Below, piece after piece: positions 7,666 through 15,271 of a stretch of 51,427 bases of DNA (the stretch's first letter is position 1; every line of letters starts with the position of its first letter). The stretch comes from an uncultured bacterium (GTDB taxonomy: Bacteria > Bacteroidota > Bacteroidia > Bacteroidales > Bacteroidaceae). The position numbers and the translations under genes are program-made. The notes under the pieces are model-generated. The model was not told the origin of the DNA. It did not search any database and was given only the letters and a program-made list of their open reading frames with translations. The stretch covers positions 1 through 51,427 of the forward strand of contig CALZUQ010000015.1 in NCBI GenBank assembly GCA_945829425.1. Direction: 5' to 3'.

Positions 7666-9245
7666 AACATCAGAATATTTTCCTCACAATCCTGACAGTT
7701 GCCGGTGCCATAGTTTGTGCCGCATGTACCGATTACGACATACCCATAAATCCTGTGCCGGTGATGACCATCGGCGAGGCTACCGATATCACACGCACTT
7801 CAGCCGTAATTCATGCCTATGCGGGAAGGGCAAGCAGCAACCGTCTGACCATAGAATATGGCGGGAAGGGCGGACATTTCACGACTACCGCACCTCTCAC
7901 CCCCGTTGGCGACAGTATCATCTGCACGCTCTCCCCACTTACTCCCGGTACGGAGTATGCCTGCCGGCTGTGTTCCTACAATGGCCGTACAGAGGTGAGA
8001 AGCAAGGAGACATGCTTTTCTACCTTGCCAAACACCAAGCCCAGCGTGTCGGCACTAACTGCCCTTGCACAAGGTCCAACGTCAATAATAGTCGCCTATA
8101 TCATCACAGACGATGGAGGTGACGACATAATGTCCTCAGGATGCAGGGCGAGGAATGGGGCGACGGGAGAGCAAAAGACATTCCTTGCAGACAGCGGGAA
8201 AAACGGGACGGAAATAGAGATAGCCATTGGTGGATTAGAGAGACATACACCCTATGAACTTTGGCCTTTTGCCATAAACAACTTGGGCGAATCGACTGGA
8301 ACTGCACTTTCTTTCACCACGGGCAACAGCATTCTCCTTGGTGAAGGTGGCAACCTTAAGGAACTGATGCAAGGCGATGACAATGACTACATCACTCTCT
8401 CATTTGCTGGAAAAATGCATGGCGACGATTTCCGCTATCTACGTGAGATGAAAGTGGAAAACCTCAACATTGCCGACGTAAACATCATCGAAGGCGGTGA
8501 GGCATATGTGCCGTCACGATTTACAAAGGATAATATTGTGGGCTATGGCATGTTTTCTGACATGGAAATCAGAAGCGTGGTACTGCCGCTGACAGCGGAA
8601 AGCGTGGAAGAGCAGGCATTGAAGGACTGCGCTTCACTCGTGTCGCTAACCATGCCTGCCAATGCCTCCGTCATATTGCCAAGTGACGGATGCTATGCCC
8701 TTGAAGAGATTGAGGTGCCAGCGGCCAACAAGCATTACAGAAGCATCGACGGCATACTGTATGATGCTGACGTGACGCAAATAGTATGGATGCCCATGGG
8801 CAAGACGGGCGAGATTGAACTGCCTGCCACAGTCACTGCCGTAGGAGCATATGCCTTTCGTGGCTGCCGTTTCACGGAGTTTGTCATGAGCAACAACGTG
8901 AAGGAGATGGGACAGGCGGCTTTCTACGGAAGCAAGGTGGAGAAGGCGGTCTTATCAGACGCACTGAAGACTATTGCCACTGCAGCTTTTCAGAAATGCG
9001 CAAGTCTCAAGGAAGTGCATCTCGGCAACGCTACGGAGCTATTGGGTGAATACGTCTTTGACGGCACACTTATAGAGCATCTATACGTCAATGCCACAAT
9101 CCCTCCAGTGTGCTACGACAATACCTTCGTCAACAACGCCATAGACATATTTGACCATTGCACATTGCATGTGCCTTCGGCAAGCGCAGTCATGTATCGC
9201 AACCACAGGCATTGGGGAAAGTTTAAGAATATGGTGGAATATTAG
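7662..9245 (+). CDS. BspA-like LRR lipoprotein with Fn3-type domains
   Basis: 527 residues from an ATG that overlaps the previous stop; earlier in-frame codons would run far back into the upstream gene. The lipobox is CAAC with Cys22. Two fibronectin type III-like domains (about 31-125 and 126-223) are followed by LRR_5 repeats of the BspA kind (about 240-500), with the sequence pattern of AFRGC, AAFYGSKVEKAVLS and AAFQKCASLKEV. BspA-type proteins bind fibronectin and other host or bacterial surfaces. It has no enzyme domain. It is a likely adhesin partner of the first gene of the operon, whose LRR section is similar in kind. Confidence 0.8.
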   Translation: MKHQNIFLTILTVAGAIVCAACTDYDIPINPVPVMTIGEATDITRTSAVIHAYAGRASSNRLTIEYGGKGGHFTTTAPLTPVGDSIICTLSPLTPGTEYACRLCSYNGRTEVRSKETCFSTLPNTKPSVSALTALAQGPTSIIVAYIITDDGGDDIMSSGCRARNGATGEQKTFLADSGKNGTEIEIAIGGLERHTPYELWPFAINNLGESTGTALSFTTGNSILLGEGGNLKELMQGDDNDYITLSFAGKMHGDDFRYLREMKVENLNIADVNIIEGGEAYVPSRFTKDNIVGYGMFSDMEIRSVVLPLTAESVEEQALKDCASLVSLTMPANASVILPSDGCYALEEIEVPAANKHYRSIDGILYDADVTQIVWMPMGKTGEIELPATVTAVGAYAFRGCRFTEFVMSNNVKEMGQAAFYGSKVEKAVLSDALKTIATAAFQKCASLKEVHLGNATELLGEYVFDGTLIEHLYVNATIPPVCYDNTFVNNAIDIFDHCTLHVPSASAVMYRNHRHWGKFKNMVEY

Positions 9246-9258
9246 AATAATAAACACA

Positions 9259-9834
9259 ATGAATACACCGGAAATAGAAGAACTGAAATTGCTTGTTGAG
9301 AAGAAATACAGACGCATCCTCTCAACAACAACTGATTTCGAGGAGTTCTCAATGGAACTGAAACGGAAAGTGTCGAAGAATATTTCCAGTTCGACGCTGA
9401 AAAGAATATGGGGCTATGTCAACGACAGCCACAAGACACGAAAGTTTACACTCGACATTCTCGCCAACTATATAGGTTATGAGAATTTCGACTCGTTTGT
9501 GTCGTGGCTGAAAACAAGCACCCGATACAACTCGTCGTTTTTCAACGCTTGCCAGGTGGTGAGCAGCGAGCTGGACATAGGTCAACAGATAGAGATAGGT
9601 TGGCGCCCCAACCGACTCCTGAGACTAAGGTATCTCGGATGCAGCAAATATGAAGTGGTTGAGGCCAAGAACAGCAAGATAAGGGTGGGAGACAGATTCG
9701 TCACCGGATGTTTCATAAAAGGCCAGCCGCTCATACTGCCATACTTAGAGCGGCCAGAAGGCAATACTCCCACGTTTGTGGCAGGACGAAACAGCGGACT
9801 TAACATGTTGGTTATAGTAAAAGAAGAAGAATGA
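9259..9834 (+). CDS. Small conserved protein next to the kinase, unknown
   Basis: 191 residues, starting 13 bases after the LRR lipoprotein and ending with an ATGA overlap into the kinase. There is no signal peptide or membrane helix, so it is cytoplasmic. The first 85 residues are helical and charged, with a segment (ISSSTLKRIWGYVN) that could form a helix-turn-helix-like unit. The C-terminal half is beta-rich (LRLRYLGCSKYEVVEAKNS and onward). I have the impression that similar proteins recur in Bacteroidia but cannot name the family. A DNA-binding regulator or a substrate or adaptor of the kinase is plausible from position alone. Confidence 0.65.
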   Translation: MNTPEIEELKLLVEKKYRRILSTTTDFEEFSMELKRKVSKNISSSTLKRIWGYVNDSHKTRKFTLDILANYIGYENFDSFVSWLKTSTRYNSSFFNACQVVSSELDIGQQIEIGWRPNRLLRLRYLGCSKYEVVEAKNSKIRVGDRFVTGCFIKGQPLILPYLERPEGNTPTFVAGRNSGLNMLVIVKEEE

Positions 9835-10682
9835 CGACAGAAACATCGGGATTTGACGAAGACATAAGCATGATGATTGACAACATGGAGGTTGTGTCGA
9901 ACTCGTTCAGCAACATTCGTGAGTGTTATGTCTCACAGTCGGGGCATGCCCGAATATTCTCGGCACAACGTTTCGGTAAACGTTACATGCTGAAATGCCT
10001 CAAGCCTGATTTCCTTATGACACCCGCTTACCGGTTGGTGCTGAACAAAGAGTTTGAGATAGGCATACAGCTTGACCATCCATGCATCTGTCATACCATA
10101 AGCATGGAGGCGGTGCCGGAACTGGGGCTTGCAATCGTAATGGAGCATATCGACGGAATGACACTCGAGGCTTTTATGCAAGAGAAGAAGCTTACTAAAG
10201 AGCTTGCACGGAAGTTTGTAGGGCAGCTCACAGATGCACTGGCTTATATGCACAGCAAGCAGATGCTACATCGCGACCTCAAACCATCCAATGTCATGGT
10301 GACTCACCAAGGCCACAACATACGCCTGATAGATTTCAGCCTTTCAGACAGCGACGCGTTCAGCATATTCAAGTCGCCATGCGGAACGTCGGGATACATA
10401 GCACCGGAACTAATGATATCCAACGCATGTTCCGACATACGGTGTGACATATATTCCCTCGGTGTGCTGATGGCATGCATGGCACGGCATACGGGCGACA
10501 AAAAGATGATGCAAACTGCAATAACATGCATGAACCATGCGCCAGAAAAGCGTCCGGCAAAGATGTCGGAAATAGTCATACCGCCGGATGCTACAACGGC
10601 AGAGAAGGTGGCGATAATAATTCTGACCATTACGTCGATGATACTCATAGCACTTATTGTTTATCGCCTCAATACAGTGTGA
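9831..10682 (+). CDS. Eukaryotic-type Ser/Thr kinase with C-terminal membrane helix
   Basis: 283 residues. Visible kinase elements: Lys55 in YMLKCLK, Glu74 in the C-helix region, HRDLKPSN with Asp149 (147-154), the metal site as DFS (168-170) in place of DFG, the APE motif (191-193) and DIYSLGVL. The Gly-rich loop is degenerate (SQSGHARIF). A single hydrophobic helix near 258-278 anchors the C-terminus with the catalytic part predicted in the cytoplasm, the reverse of the PknB layout, and there is no extracellular sensor. It is the last gene of the operon, so it may phosphorylate its small neighbour or a regulator of the surface genes. The catalytic residues are present, so it is probably active, but the DFS change makes this uncertain. 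Confidence 0.85.
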   Translation: MTTETSGFDEDISMMIDNMEVVSNSFSNIRECYVSQSGHARIFSAQRFGKRYMLKCLKPDFLMTPAYRLVLNKEFEIGIQLDHPCICHTISMEAVPELGLAIVMEHIDGMTLEAFMQEKKLTKELARKFVGQLTDALAYMHSKQMLHRDLKPSNVMVTHQGHNIRLIDFSLSDSDAFSIFKSPCGTSGYIAPELMISNACSDIRCDIYSLGVLMACMARHTGDKKMMQTAITCMNHAPEKRPAKMSEIVIPPDATTAEKVAIIILTITSMILIALIVYRLNTV

Positions 10683-10750
10683 GATGAGAATGAACGAAAC
10701 CGCCGTATGCGAAAACGAATGTACGGAGGGGTGGGAGGGCGGTAACGTGA

Positions 10751-10797
10751 AAATAGGAGATAAACGCTGTTTAGTATGCGTTTATCTCCTATTTTTA
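10751..10797 (+). terminator. Terminator of the surface/kinase operon
   Basis: A 17-bp perfect stem (10751-10767 with 10778-10794), a 10-base loop, then ATTTTTATTT. It lies 68 bases after the kinase stop, so the seven genes share one end. Confidence 0.9.
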
Positions 10798-10802
10798 TTT
10801 AT

Positions 10803-10832
10803 AAACAAAAAAGCCAGCAAAATGCTGGCTTT
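10803..10832 (-). terminator. Terminator of the tRNA-Lys transcript
   Basis: On the minus strand a 9-bp stem (AAAGCCAGC, loop ATTTT, GCTGGCTTT) runs into TTTTTTGTTTAT, immediately after the second tRNA. It lies back to back with the kinase-operon terminator. Confidence 0.85.
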
Positions 10833-10835
10833 ATG

Positions 10836-10908
10836 TACACCCGTAGGGATTCGAACCCTAGACCCACTGATTAAGAGTCAGTTGCTCTACCAACTGAGCT
10901 ACGGGTGC
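10836..10908 (-). tRNA. tRNA-Lys (anticodon CTT), downstream copy
   Basis: 73 bases with cloverleaf elements: acceptor GCACCCG with CGGGTGT, D-arm TAGCTCAGTTGGTAGAGC, anticodon loop ACTCTTAAT giving CTT (reads AAG), T-arm GGTTCGAATCC. The CCA end is not encoded. The gene matches the tRNA at 10946-11018 in every base I compared, so it is a tandem duplicate. Confidence 0.95.
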
Positions 10909-10945
10909 TCGTACCCATTTTTATGCCTTATTTACGTCCTTTTTG

Positions 10946-11018
10946 TACACCCGTAGGGATTCGAACCCTAGACCCACTGATTAAGAGTCAGTTGCTCTAC
11001 CAACTGAGCTACGGGTGC
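10946..11018 (-). tRNA. tRNA-Lys (anticodon CTT), upstream copy
   Basis: Same sequence as the copy at 10836-10908, separated from it by 37 bases. It is transcribed first, from the promoter at 11050-11080, and probably shares the transcript and the terminator at 10803-10832. Confidence 0.95.
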
Positions 11019-11049
11019 TCATTAAAAAGGCTTTATCTAAAAGCGGTTG

Positions 11050-11080
11050 CAAAGGTACTGACTTTTTCTGAACTGTGCAA
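11050..11080 (-). promoter_or_regulatory. Promoter of the tRNA-Lys pair
   Basis: On the minus strand TTG (11078-11080), 20 bases, then TACCTTTG (11050-11057): an exact -33/-7 match. The transcript would start near 11043, about 25 bases before the first tRNA. Confidence 0.75.
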
Positions 11081-11139
11081 CTATTTCAGGGATTTTTTTT
11101 ACTCAGGACGGTGTTTTTTTAGAATAATTGATTTGTGTC

Positions 11140-11184
11140 ATGCTTTTCCGCTTCCAGTGAATGGGTGTCATGGGTGGAAAGCAT
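11140..11184 (-). terminator. Possible stem-loop at the end of hisB
   Basis: ATGCTTTTCC (11140-11149) and GGAAAGCAT (11176-11184) pair with one bulge around a long loop, just after hisB ends. There is no strong T run, so this is weak. Confidence 0.3.
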
Positions 11185-11194
11185 CAGGCATGAA

Positions 11195-12268
11195 TCATAG
11201 CGATCCTTTTGTCGAGGGCAGTTCATACTTGTATATGTCCCTTTTCACCGCCATGCGTATGGCGCGTGCGAGTGCTTTGAAGATGCCCTCAATCTTATGG
11301 TGTTCGTTCTGTCCCTCAGCCTTGATGTTGAGGTTCATGTGTGCGGCATCGGAGAAGGACTTGAAGAAATGCAGGAACATCTCCGTGGGCATCTCACCAA
11401 TCTTCTCGCGCTGGAACTCGGCCTCCCATACAAGCCATGGCCGTCCGCCGAAGTCAAGAGCTACGGAGCAGAGACAATCGTCCATAGGAAGGCTGTAGCC
11501 GTAACGCTCTATGCCGCGTTTGTTGCCGAGCGCTTTATGTATGCATTCTCCGAGTGCCAGCGCCGTGTCTTCTATGGTATGATGTTCGTCGACGTGGAGG
11601 TCGCCGTGTGTCCTCACGGTGAGGTCTATCATGCCGTGTCTGCCTATCTGTTCGAGCATGTGGTCGAAGAATCCAAGTCCTGTGGAGATGTCACACTGTC
11701 CTCTGCCGTCAAGGTTCATGCGCACGAAGATGTCCGTCTCTTTCGTTGTCCGTGACACCTCAGCTATGCGTTCTCCGGCGAAAATTGTCTCTGTGATGCG
11801 GTCCCATGTCATGTCGTCTCCAAGGATCAGCGCACGGCATCCCATGTTTTCTGCGAAGAGGCGGTCTGTTTCACGGTCGCCAATGACGTAGCTTCCCTCG
11901 ATGTCATATTCCGGGTCGTGAAGGTATTTCTCCACAAGTCCTGTGGCAGGCTTTCTCGTAGGAGCGTTGTCCTCAGGGAAGTGGCGGTCTATCAGTATGT
12001 CGTCGAAGATAACCCCTTCGCCTTCCAAAGTCTGGAGGATGAAATTATGCACTGGCCAGAAGGTCTCCTCAGGAAACGACGGTGTGCCGAGTCCGTCCTG
12101 GTTGCTCACCATGACGAAGTGGAAGTCGAGGTGATGGCGCAGGAAATGGAGGTTGCGTATCATGCCGTCGACGAAGTGCAGCTTCTCGAAGCTGTCTATC
12201 TGCTCGTCTTCCGGCTCACGGATCAGTGTGCCATCTCTGTCTATGAAGAGTATTTTCTTTTTTCCCAT
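11195..12268 (-). CDS. hisB: HisB, histidinol-phosphatase/imidazoleglycerol-P dehydratase
   Basis: A bifunctional histidine-biosynthesis enzyme of 357 residues, the usual length. The N-terminal HAD phosphatase (1-165) begins with the nucleophile motif FIDRDGTL (Asp10, Asp12) and removes phosphate from histidinol phosphate. The C-terminal dehydratase (about 168-357) makes imidazole-acetol phosphate and shows the two metal-binding motifs DEHHTIED and EHHKIEG. It is cytoplasmic. No other his gene is in this window, so it is separated from the rest of the pathway or the his operon is split. It follows dapA by 64 bases on the same strand and may be co-transcribed with it. Confidence 0.95.
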   Translation of the reverse strand: MGKKKILFIDRDGTLIREPEDEQIDSFEKLHFVDGMIRNLHFLRHHLDFHFVMVSNQDGLGTPSFPEETFWPVHNFILQTLEGEGVIFDDILIDRHFPEDNAPTRKPATGLVEKYLHDPEYDIEGSYVIGDRETDRLFAENMGCRALILGDDMTWDRITETIFAGERIAEVSRTTKETDIFVRMNLDGRGQCDISTGLGFFDHMLEQIGRHGMIDLTVRTHGDLHVDEHHTIEDTALALGECIHKALGNKRGIERYGYSLPMDDCLCSVALDFGGRPWLVWEAEFQREKIGEMPTEMFLHFFKSFSDAAHMNLNIKAEGQNEHHKIEGIFKALARAIRMAVKRDIYKYELPSTKGSL

Positions 12269-12332
12269 TGCTTTGTGGTGGGTTCTGTTGTTTCGCTAAG
12301 GTGTTGTCTTTTTATTTGCAAGCACTACGCCC

Positions 12333-13220
12333 TCAGAGTTTCAGTTCCTTGAGTATCTGTGACATCTTCTGGACGGTAGCCACGCGTGTGGGTACGAGAG
12401 GCAGTCGGAGAACGTTGTTTATGAAGCCCATTTCGTGGAGCAGCGCCTTAACGCCCGCTGGGTTTCCGTCGACGAAGAGGAGGTTATAGAGATCAGTGAA
12501 CTTATGGTGTATCTTCACTGCGGCTTCAAACTCTCCCCTCTGCTCCAAGCGTATCATGCGTGAGAACTCTTTAGGCAATGCGTTGCCGATGACGGAGATG
12601 ACACCCTCTGCACCGCAGGCAATCATAGGGTAGGTGAGGGAGTCGTCGCCGGAGAGTACTGCGAAGCCTTCGGGCTTTCCCTTAAGTATCTCATCTACCT
12701 GTTCGAGGCTTCCACTCGCCTCTTTTATCGCCACGATGTTCTCGCAGGCGTGAGCAAGCCGTAGTGTCGTCTCTGCCTTGAGGTTTATTCCCGTCCTTCC
12801 CGGAACGTTATAGAGTATCACTGGCAGGCGTGTGGAGTTTGCTATCACCTTGAAATGCTGGAAGAGTCCTTCCTGCGACGGTTTGTTATAGTATGGGCAT
12901 ACGCTGAGAATGCCATCGATGCCGGCAAAGTCTCCATTCTGCAGTTCTTCGGCTATAGCGGCTGTATTGTTTCCACCACATCCCACAACGATAGGCACCC
13001 GTCCGTTTACGAGTTCTACGACAAAATGCTGTATGTCCAGTTTCTCTTGTTTTGTGAGGCAGGGTGTTTCGCCTGTCGTGGCAAGGATGCACATGAAGTC
13101 GGCACCGTTGTTCAGCTGATATTCTACAACGTTTTTCAGAGCGTCGAAGTCTACAGCACCGTCTTCGGTGAACGGTGTGATGAGAGCAATGCCCAAGCCA
13201 CGGAAAATATTGTTCTTCAT
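12333..13220 (-). CDS. dapA: DapA, 4-hydroxy-tetrahydrodipicolinate synthase
   Basis: Condenses pyruvate with aspartate semialdehyde in the lysine and diaminopimelate pathway, which supplies peptidoglycan. 295 residues from the ATG at 13220; an upstream in-frame ATG adds 18 unlikely residues. Seen in the sequence: TTGE (48-51), the phosphate/substrate strand YNVPGRTG with Tyr137, and the Schiff-base lysine Lys166 in AIKEASGS. These are the hallmarks of the NAL/DHDPS TIM-barrel family, and the length and start fit DapA better than N-acetylneuraminate lyase. It is upstream of hisB on the same strand, with a 64-base gap. A large stem-loop (13311-13365) separates it from the decarboxylase genes. 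Confidence 0.93.
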   Translation of the reverse strand: MKNNIFRGLGIALITPFTEDGAVDFDALKNVVEYQLNNGADFMCILATTGETPCLTKQEKLDIQHFVVELVNGRVPIVVGCGGNNTAAIAEELQNGDFAGIDGILSVCPYYNKPSQEGLFQHFKVIANSTRLPVILYNVPGRTGINLKAETTLRLAHACENIVAIKEASGSLEQVDEILKGKPEGFAVLSGDDSLTYPMIACGAEGVISVIGNALPKEFSRMIRLEQRGEFEAAVKIHHKFTDLYNLLFVDGNPAGVKALLHEMGFINNVLRLPLVPTRVATVQKMSQILKELKL

Positions 13221-13310
13221 ATAAATATAAAAGAGTTTTATTTTGACGGTGGGAGACTTGTCCTCCTGACCCACTGACCAGAGGGAAGTAATAACCCACC
13301 TTTATTTATG

Positions 13311-13365
13311 CCTTCATCATTCATGTCCGCTCTCCCGTAGGGGGTGGAGGTATGGATGATGAAGG
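13311..13365 (-). terminator. Large stem-loop after the decarboxylase beta-subunit gene
   Basis: CCTTCATCATTCAT (13311-13324) pairs with ATGGATGATGAAGG (13352-13365), one mismatch in 14. It lies between the beta-subunit gene and dapA. No T run follows, so the role as terminator is only positional. Confidence 0.4.
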
Positions 13366-13482
13366 TCTGTGCGCATGTCTTAAGATGGTTCCCCTACGGT
13401 CAGAATGTCGTGAGGGAAGGTTTTTCACCGGAAATGTTTCGCTTTTTTTCGGTTTGTGTTTATGATGTGGTGCTACAGCAGC

Positions 13483-14643
13483 TTATGAGAGGAAGCCGAG
13501 AAGTGCTCCTGCGGCTACCGCAGAGCCTATCACTCCCGCCACGTTAGGACCCATCGCGTGCATGAGGAGGAAGTTTTTGCGGTCGTACTCCAATCCGAGG
13601 TTGTTGGAGATACGTGCCGACATAGGTACTGCGCTCACTCCGGCGTTGCCGATCAGCGGGTTGATTTTCTTTCCTTCCGGGAGGAAGAGGTTCATGAACT
13701 TCACGAAGAGAACGCCCGAGCATGTCGCTACGACGAAAGCGCAGGCGCCGAGGAAGAATATGAATATCGTGTTCAGTGTAAGGAACTCGCTTGCCTGTGT
13801 GGAGCATCCCACGGTGAGTCCGAGGAGCATTACGATGATGTCGTTGAGAGCCGAGCCTGCTGTCTTGGCGAGGCGTGTCGTCTTGCCCGACTCTTTCAGC
13901 AGGTTGCCGAAGAACAGCATACCGAGGAGCGGAAGTCCAGAAGGCACTATGAATGTCGTGATGAGGAGTCCGATGATTGGGAAGAGTATGCGCTCTGTCT
14001 GTGACACCTCTCGTGACGGCTTCATGTGTATGAGACGTTCCTTCTTCGTTGTGAGGAGACGCATGAGAGGTGGCTGGATGACCGGTACGAGAGCCATGTA
14101 GGAATATGCGCAGACGGCTATTGCGCCCATGAGGTTAGGACATAGCTTGGAACTGAGGAATATCGCCGTAGGTCCGTCAGCACCTCCGATTATGGCTATG
14201 CCCGCTGCCTGGTTTGGTTCGAAACCGAGGTAGAGTGCTGTCATATATGCTCCGAAGATGCCGAACTGTGCCGCGGCACCTATCAAGACGAGCTTAGGGT
14301 TGGCTATGAGTGCGGTGAAGTCCGTCATGGCACCTATGCCGAGGAACACCAACGGTGGATACCATCCGAGTTTTACGCCCTGATAGAAGATATTCAGCAC
14401 GGAGTTGTCCTCATAGAGACCAATCTCCAGGCCTGCCTCTGCCTTGAACGGTATATTGCCGAGGATGATGCCCAATCCGATTGGCACGAGCAGCAGAGGT
14501 TCGAAATCTTTCTTTATCGCCAACCATATAAAGAATATGCCTACGGCGATCATTATAATGTTTCCCACTTCCGCATTGGCGAAGCCAGTGTATGTGAGGA
14601 AGTCGAAGAAATTGTCTTTTAAGAAATTCAAGAATGTCTCCAT
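13483..14643 (-). CDS. Sodium-pumping decarboxylase beta subunit (MmdB/OadB)
   Basis: 386 residues, about eleven membrane helices. It carries GGADGPTAIF, whose Asp is needed for sodium transport in the Klebsiella oxaloacetate decarboxylase, and GNAGVSAVPMSAR near the C-terminus. The protein decarboxylates the biotin-bound carboxyl group and couples this to sodium export. It lies 13 bases after the biotin-carrier gene. The substrate could be methylmalonyl-CoA or oxaloacetate; the sequence of this subunit alone does not decide, but the mutase genes nearby favour methylmalonyl-CoA. Confidence 0.9.
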   Translation of the reverse strand: METFLNFLKDNFFDFLTYTGFANAEVGNIIMIAVGIFFIWLAIKKDFEPLLLVPIGLGIILGNIPFKAEAGLEIGLYEDNSVLNIFYQGVKLGWYPPLVFLGIGAMTDFTALIANPKLVLIGAAAQFGIFGAYMTALYLGFEPNQAAGIAIIGGADGPTAIFLSSKLCPNLMGAIAVCAYSYMALVPVIQPPLMRLLTTKKERLIHMKPSREVSQTERILFPIIGLLITTFIVPSGLPLLGMLFFGNLLKESGKTTRLAKTAGSALNDIIVMLLGLTVGCSTQASEFLTLNTIFIFFLGACAFVVATCSGVLFVKFMNLFLPEGKKINPLIGNAGVSAVPMSARISNNLGLEYDRKNFLLMHAMGPNVAGVIGSAVAAGALLGFLS

Positions 14644-14656
14644 AGTATATTCTGTG

Positions 14657-15103
14657 TTATGCTATTGTGACTAAGACGGTATCTTCCTTGACAGAGTCTC
14701 CCTGCTTTACGAGGATTGATGTCACCTGTCCGCCGAATTCTGCTTCGATATTGTTCTGCATCTTCATTGCCTCGAGGATGAGCAGTGTGTCGCCCTCCTT
14801 CACTGTGTCGCCTACATTCACCTTAATGTCTACTATAGTGCCAGGGAGTGGTGCCGTTACGCTGCGTCCTTCTCCTGCCGCTACGGGAGCCGGTGTCGGT
14901 GCTGCTTTCTGTGCCGGTGCGGCAGAAGGTTTCGGCTCTGGTGCTACGACTTGCTTGATAGGTCGTGTGGTAGGTTTAAGAGCTTGTTTGAGTTCCACTA
15001 CGAACTCCGCTCCGTTGACGTTAACCTTCGCTACGTTGTCTTCTATCTCGAGAATCTCAACATCATAGTCGGTACCCTCTACTGTATATTGATATTTTGC
15101 CAT
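14657..15103 (-). CDS. Biotin carboxyl carrier protein of the decarboxylase
   Basis: 148 residues. An N-terminal beta segment (1-40), a Pro/Ala-rich hinge (43-77), then a biotinyl domain with the attachment motif EAMKM and Lys114. This is the free-standing carrier (MmdC type) that shuttles CO2 between the carboxyltransferase and the membrane beta subunit. The gene lies 13 bases before the beta-subunit gene and 168 bases after the OadG-like gene. No biotin ligase is present in the window. Confidence 0.93.
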   Translation of the reverse strand: MAKYQYTVEGTDYDVEILEIEDNVAKVNVNGAEFVVELKQALKPTTRPIKQVVAPEPKPSAAPAQKAAPTPAPVAAGEGRSVTAPLPGTIVDIKVNVGDTVKEGDTLLILEAMKMQNNIEAEFGGQVTSILVKQGDSVKEDTVLVTIA

Positions 15104-15271
15104 GGTGTATGTATGTTTTTTATGTTTCGTTATGGTTTAATCTTTTCTTGTGGTTCCTTTATCTATTACGTTTTTTGATTAACCTTTTTCGCTTAACTTA
15201 TTCGTCTAACGCTTCTGTCTTCGATTAATCTTTTTGTTTGGATGTTTCCGTTTTACTTTTTCTTTTTTCAG
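15104..15271. other. T-rich spacer inside the decarboxylase operon
   Basis: 168 bases, T-rich on the plus strand, with no good promoter motif and no long hairpin that I can see. It is unusually long for an operon that otherwise has gaps of 13 and 30 bases. Confidence 0.5.

Noticed and set aside
10836..11018. tRNA pair as an integration site
   Set aside because: No integrase gene and no partial tRNA copy lie on either side.
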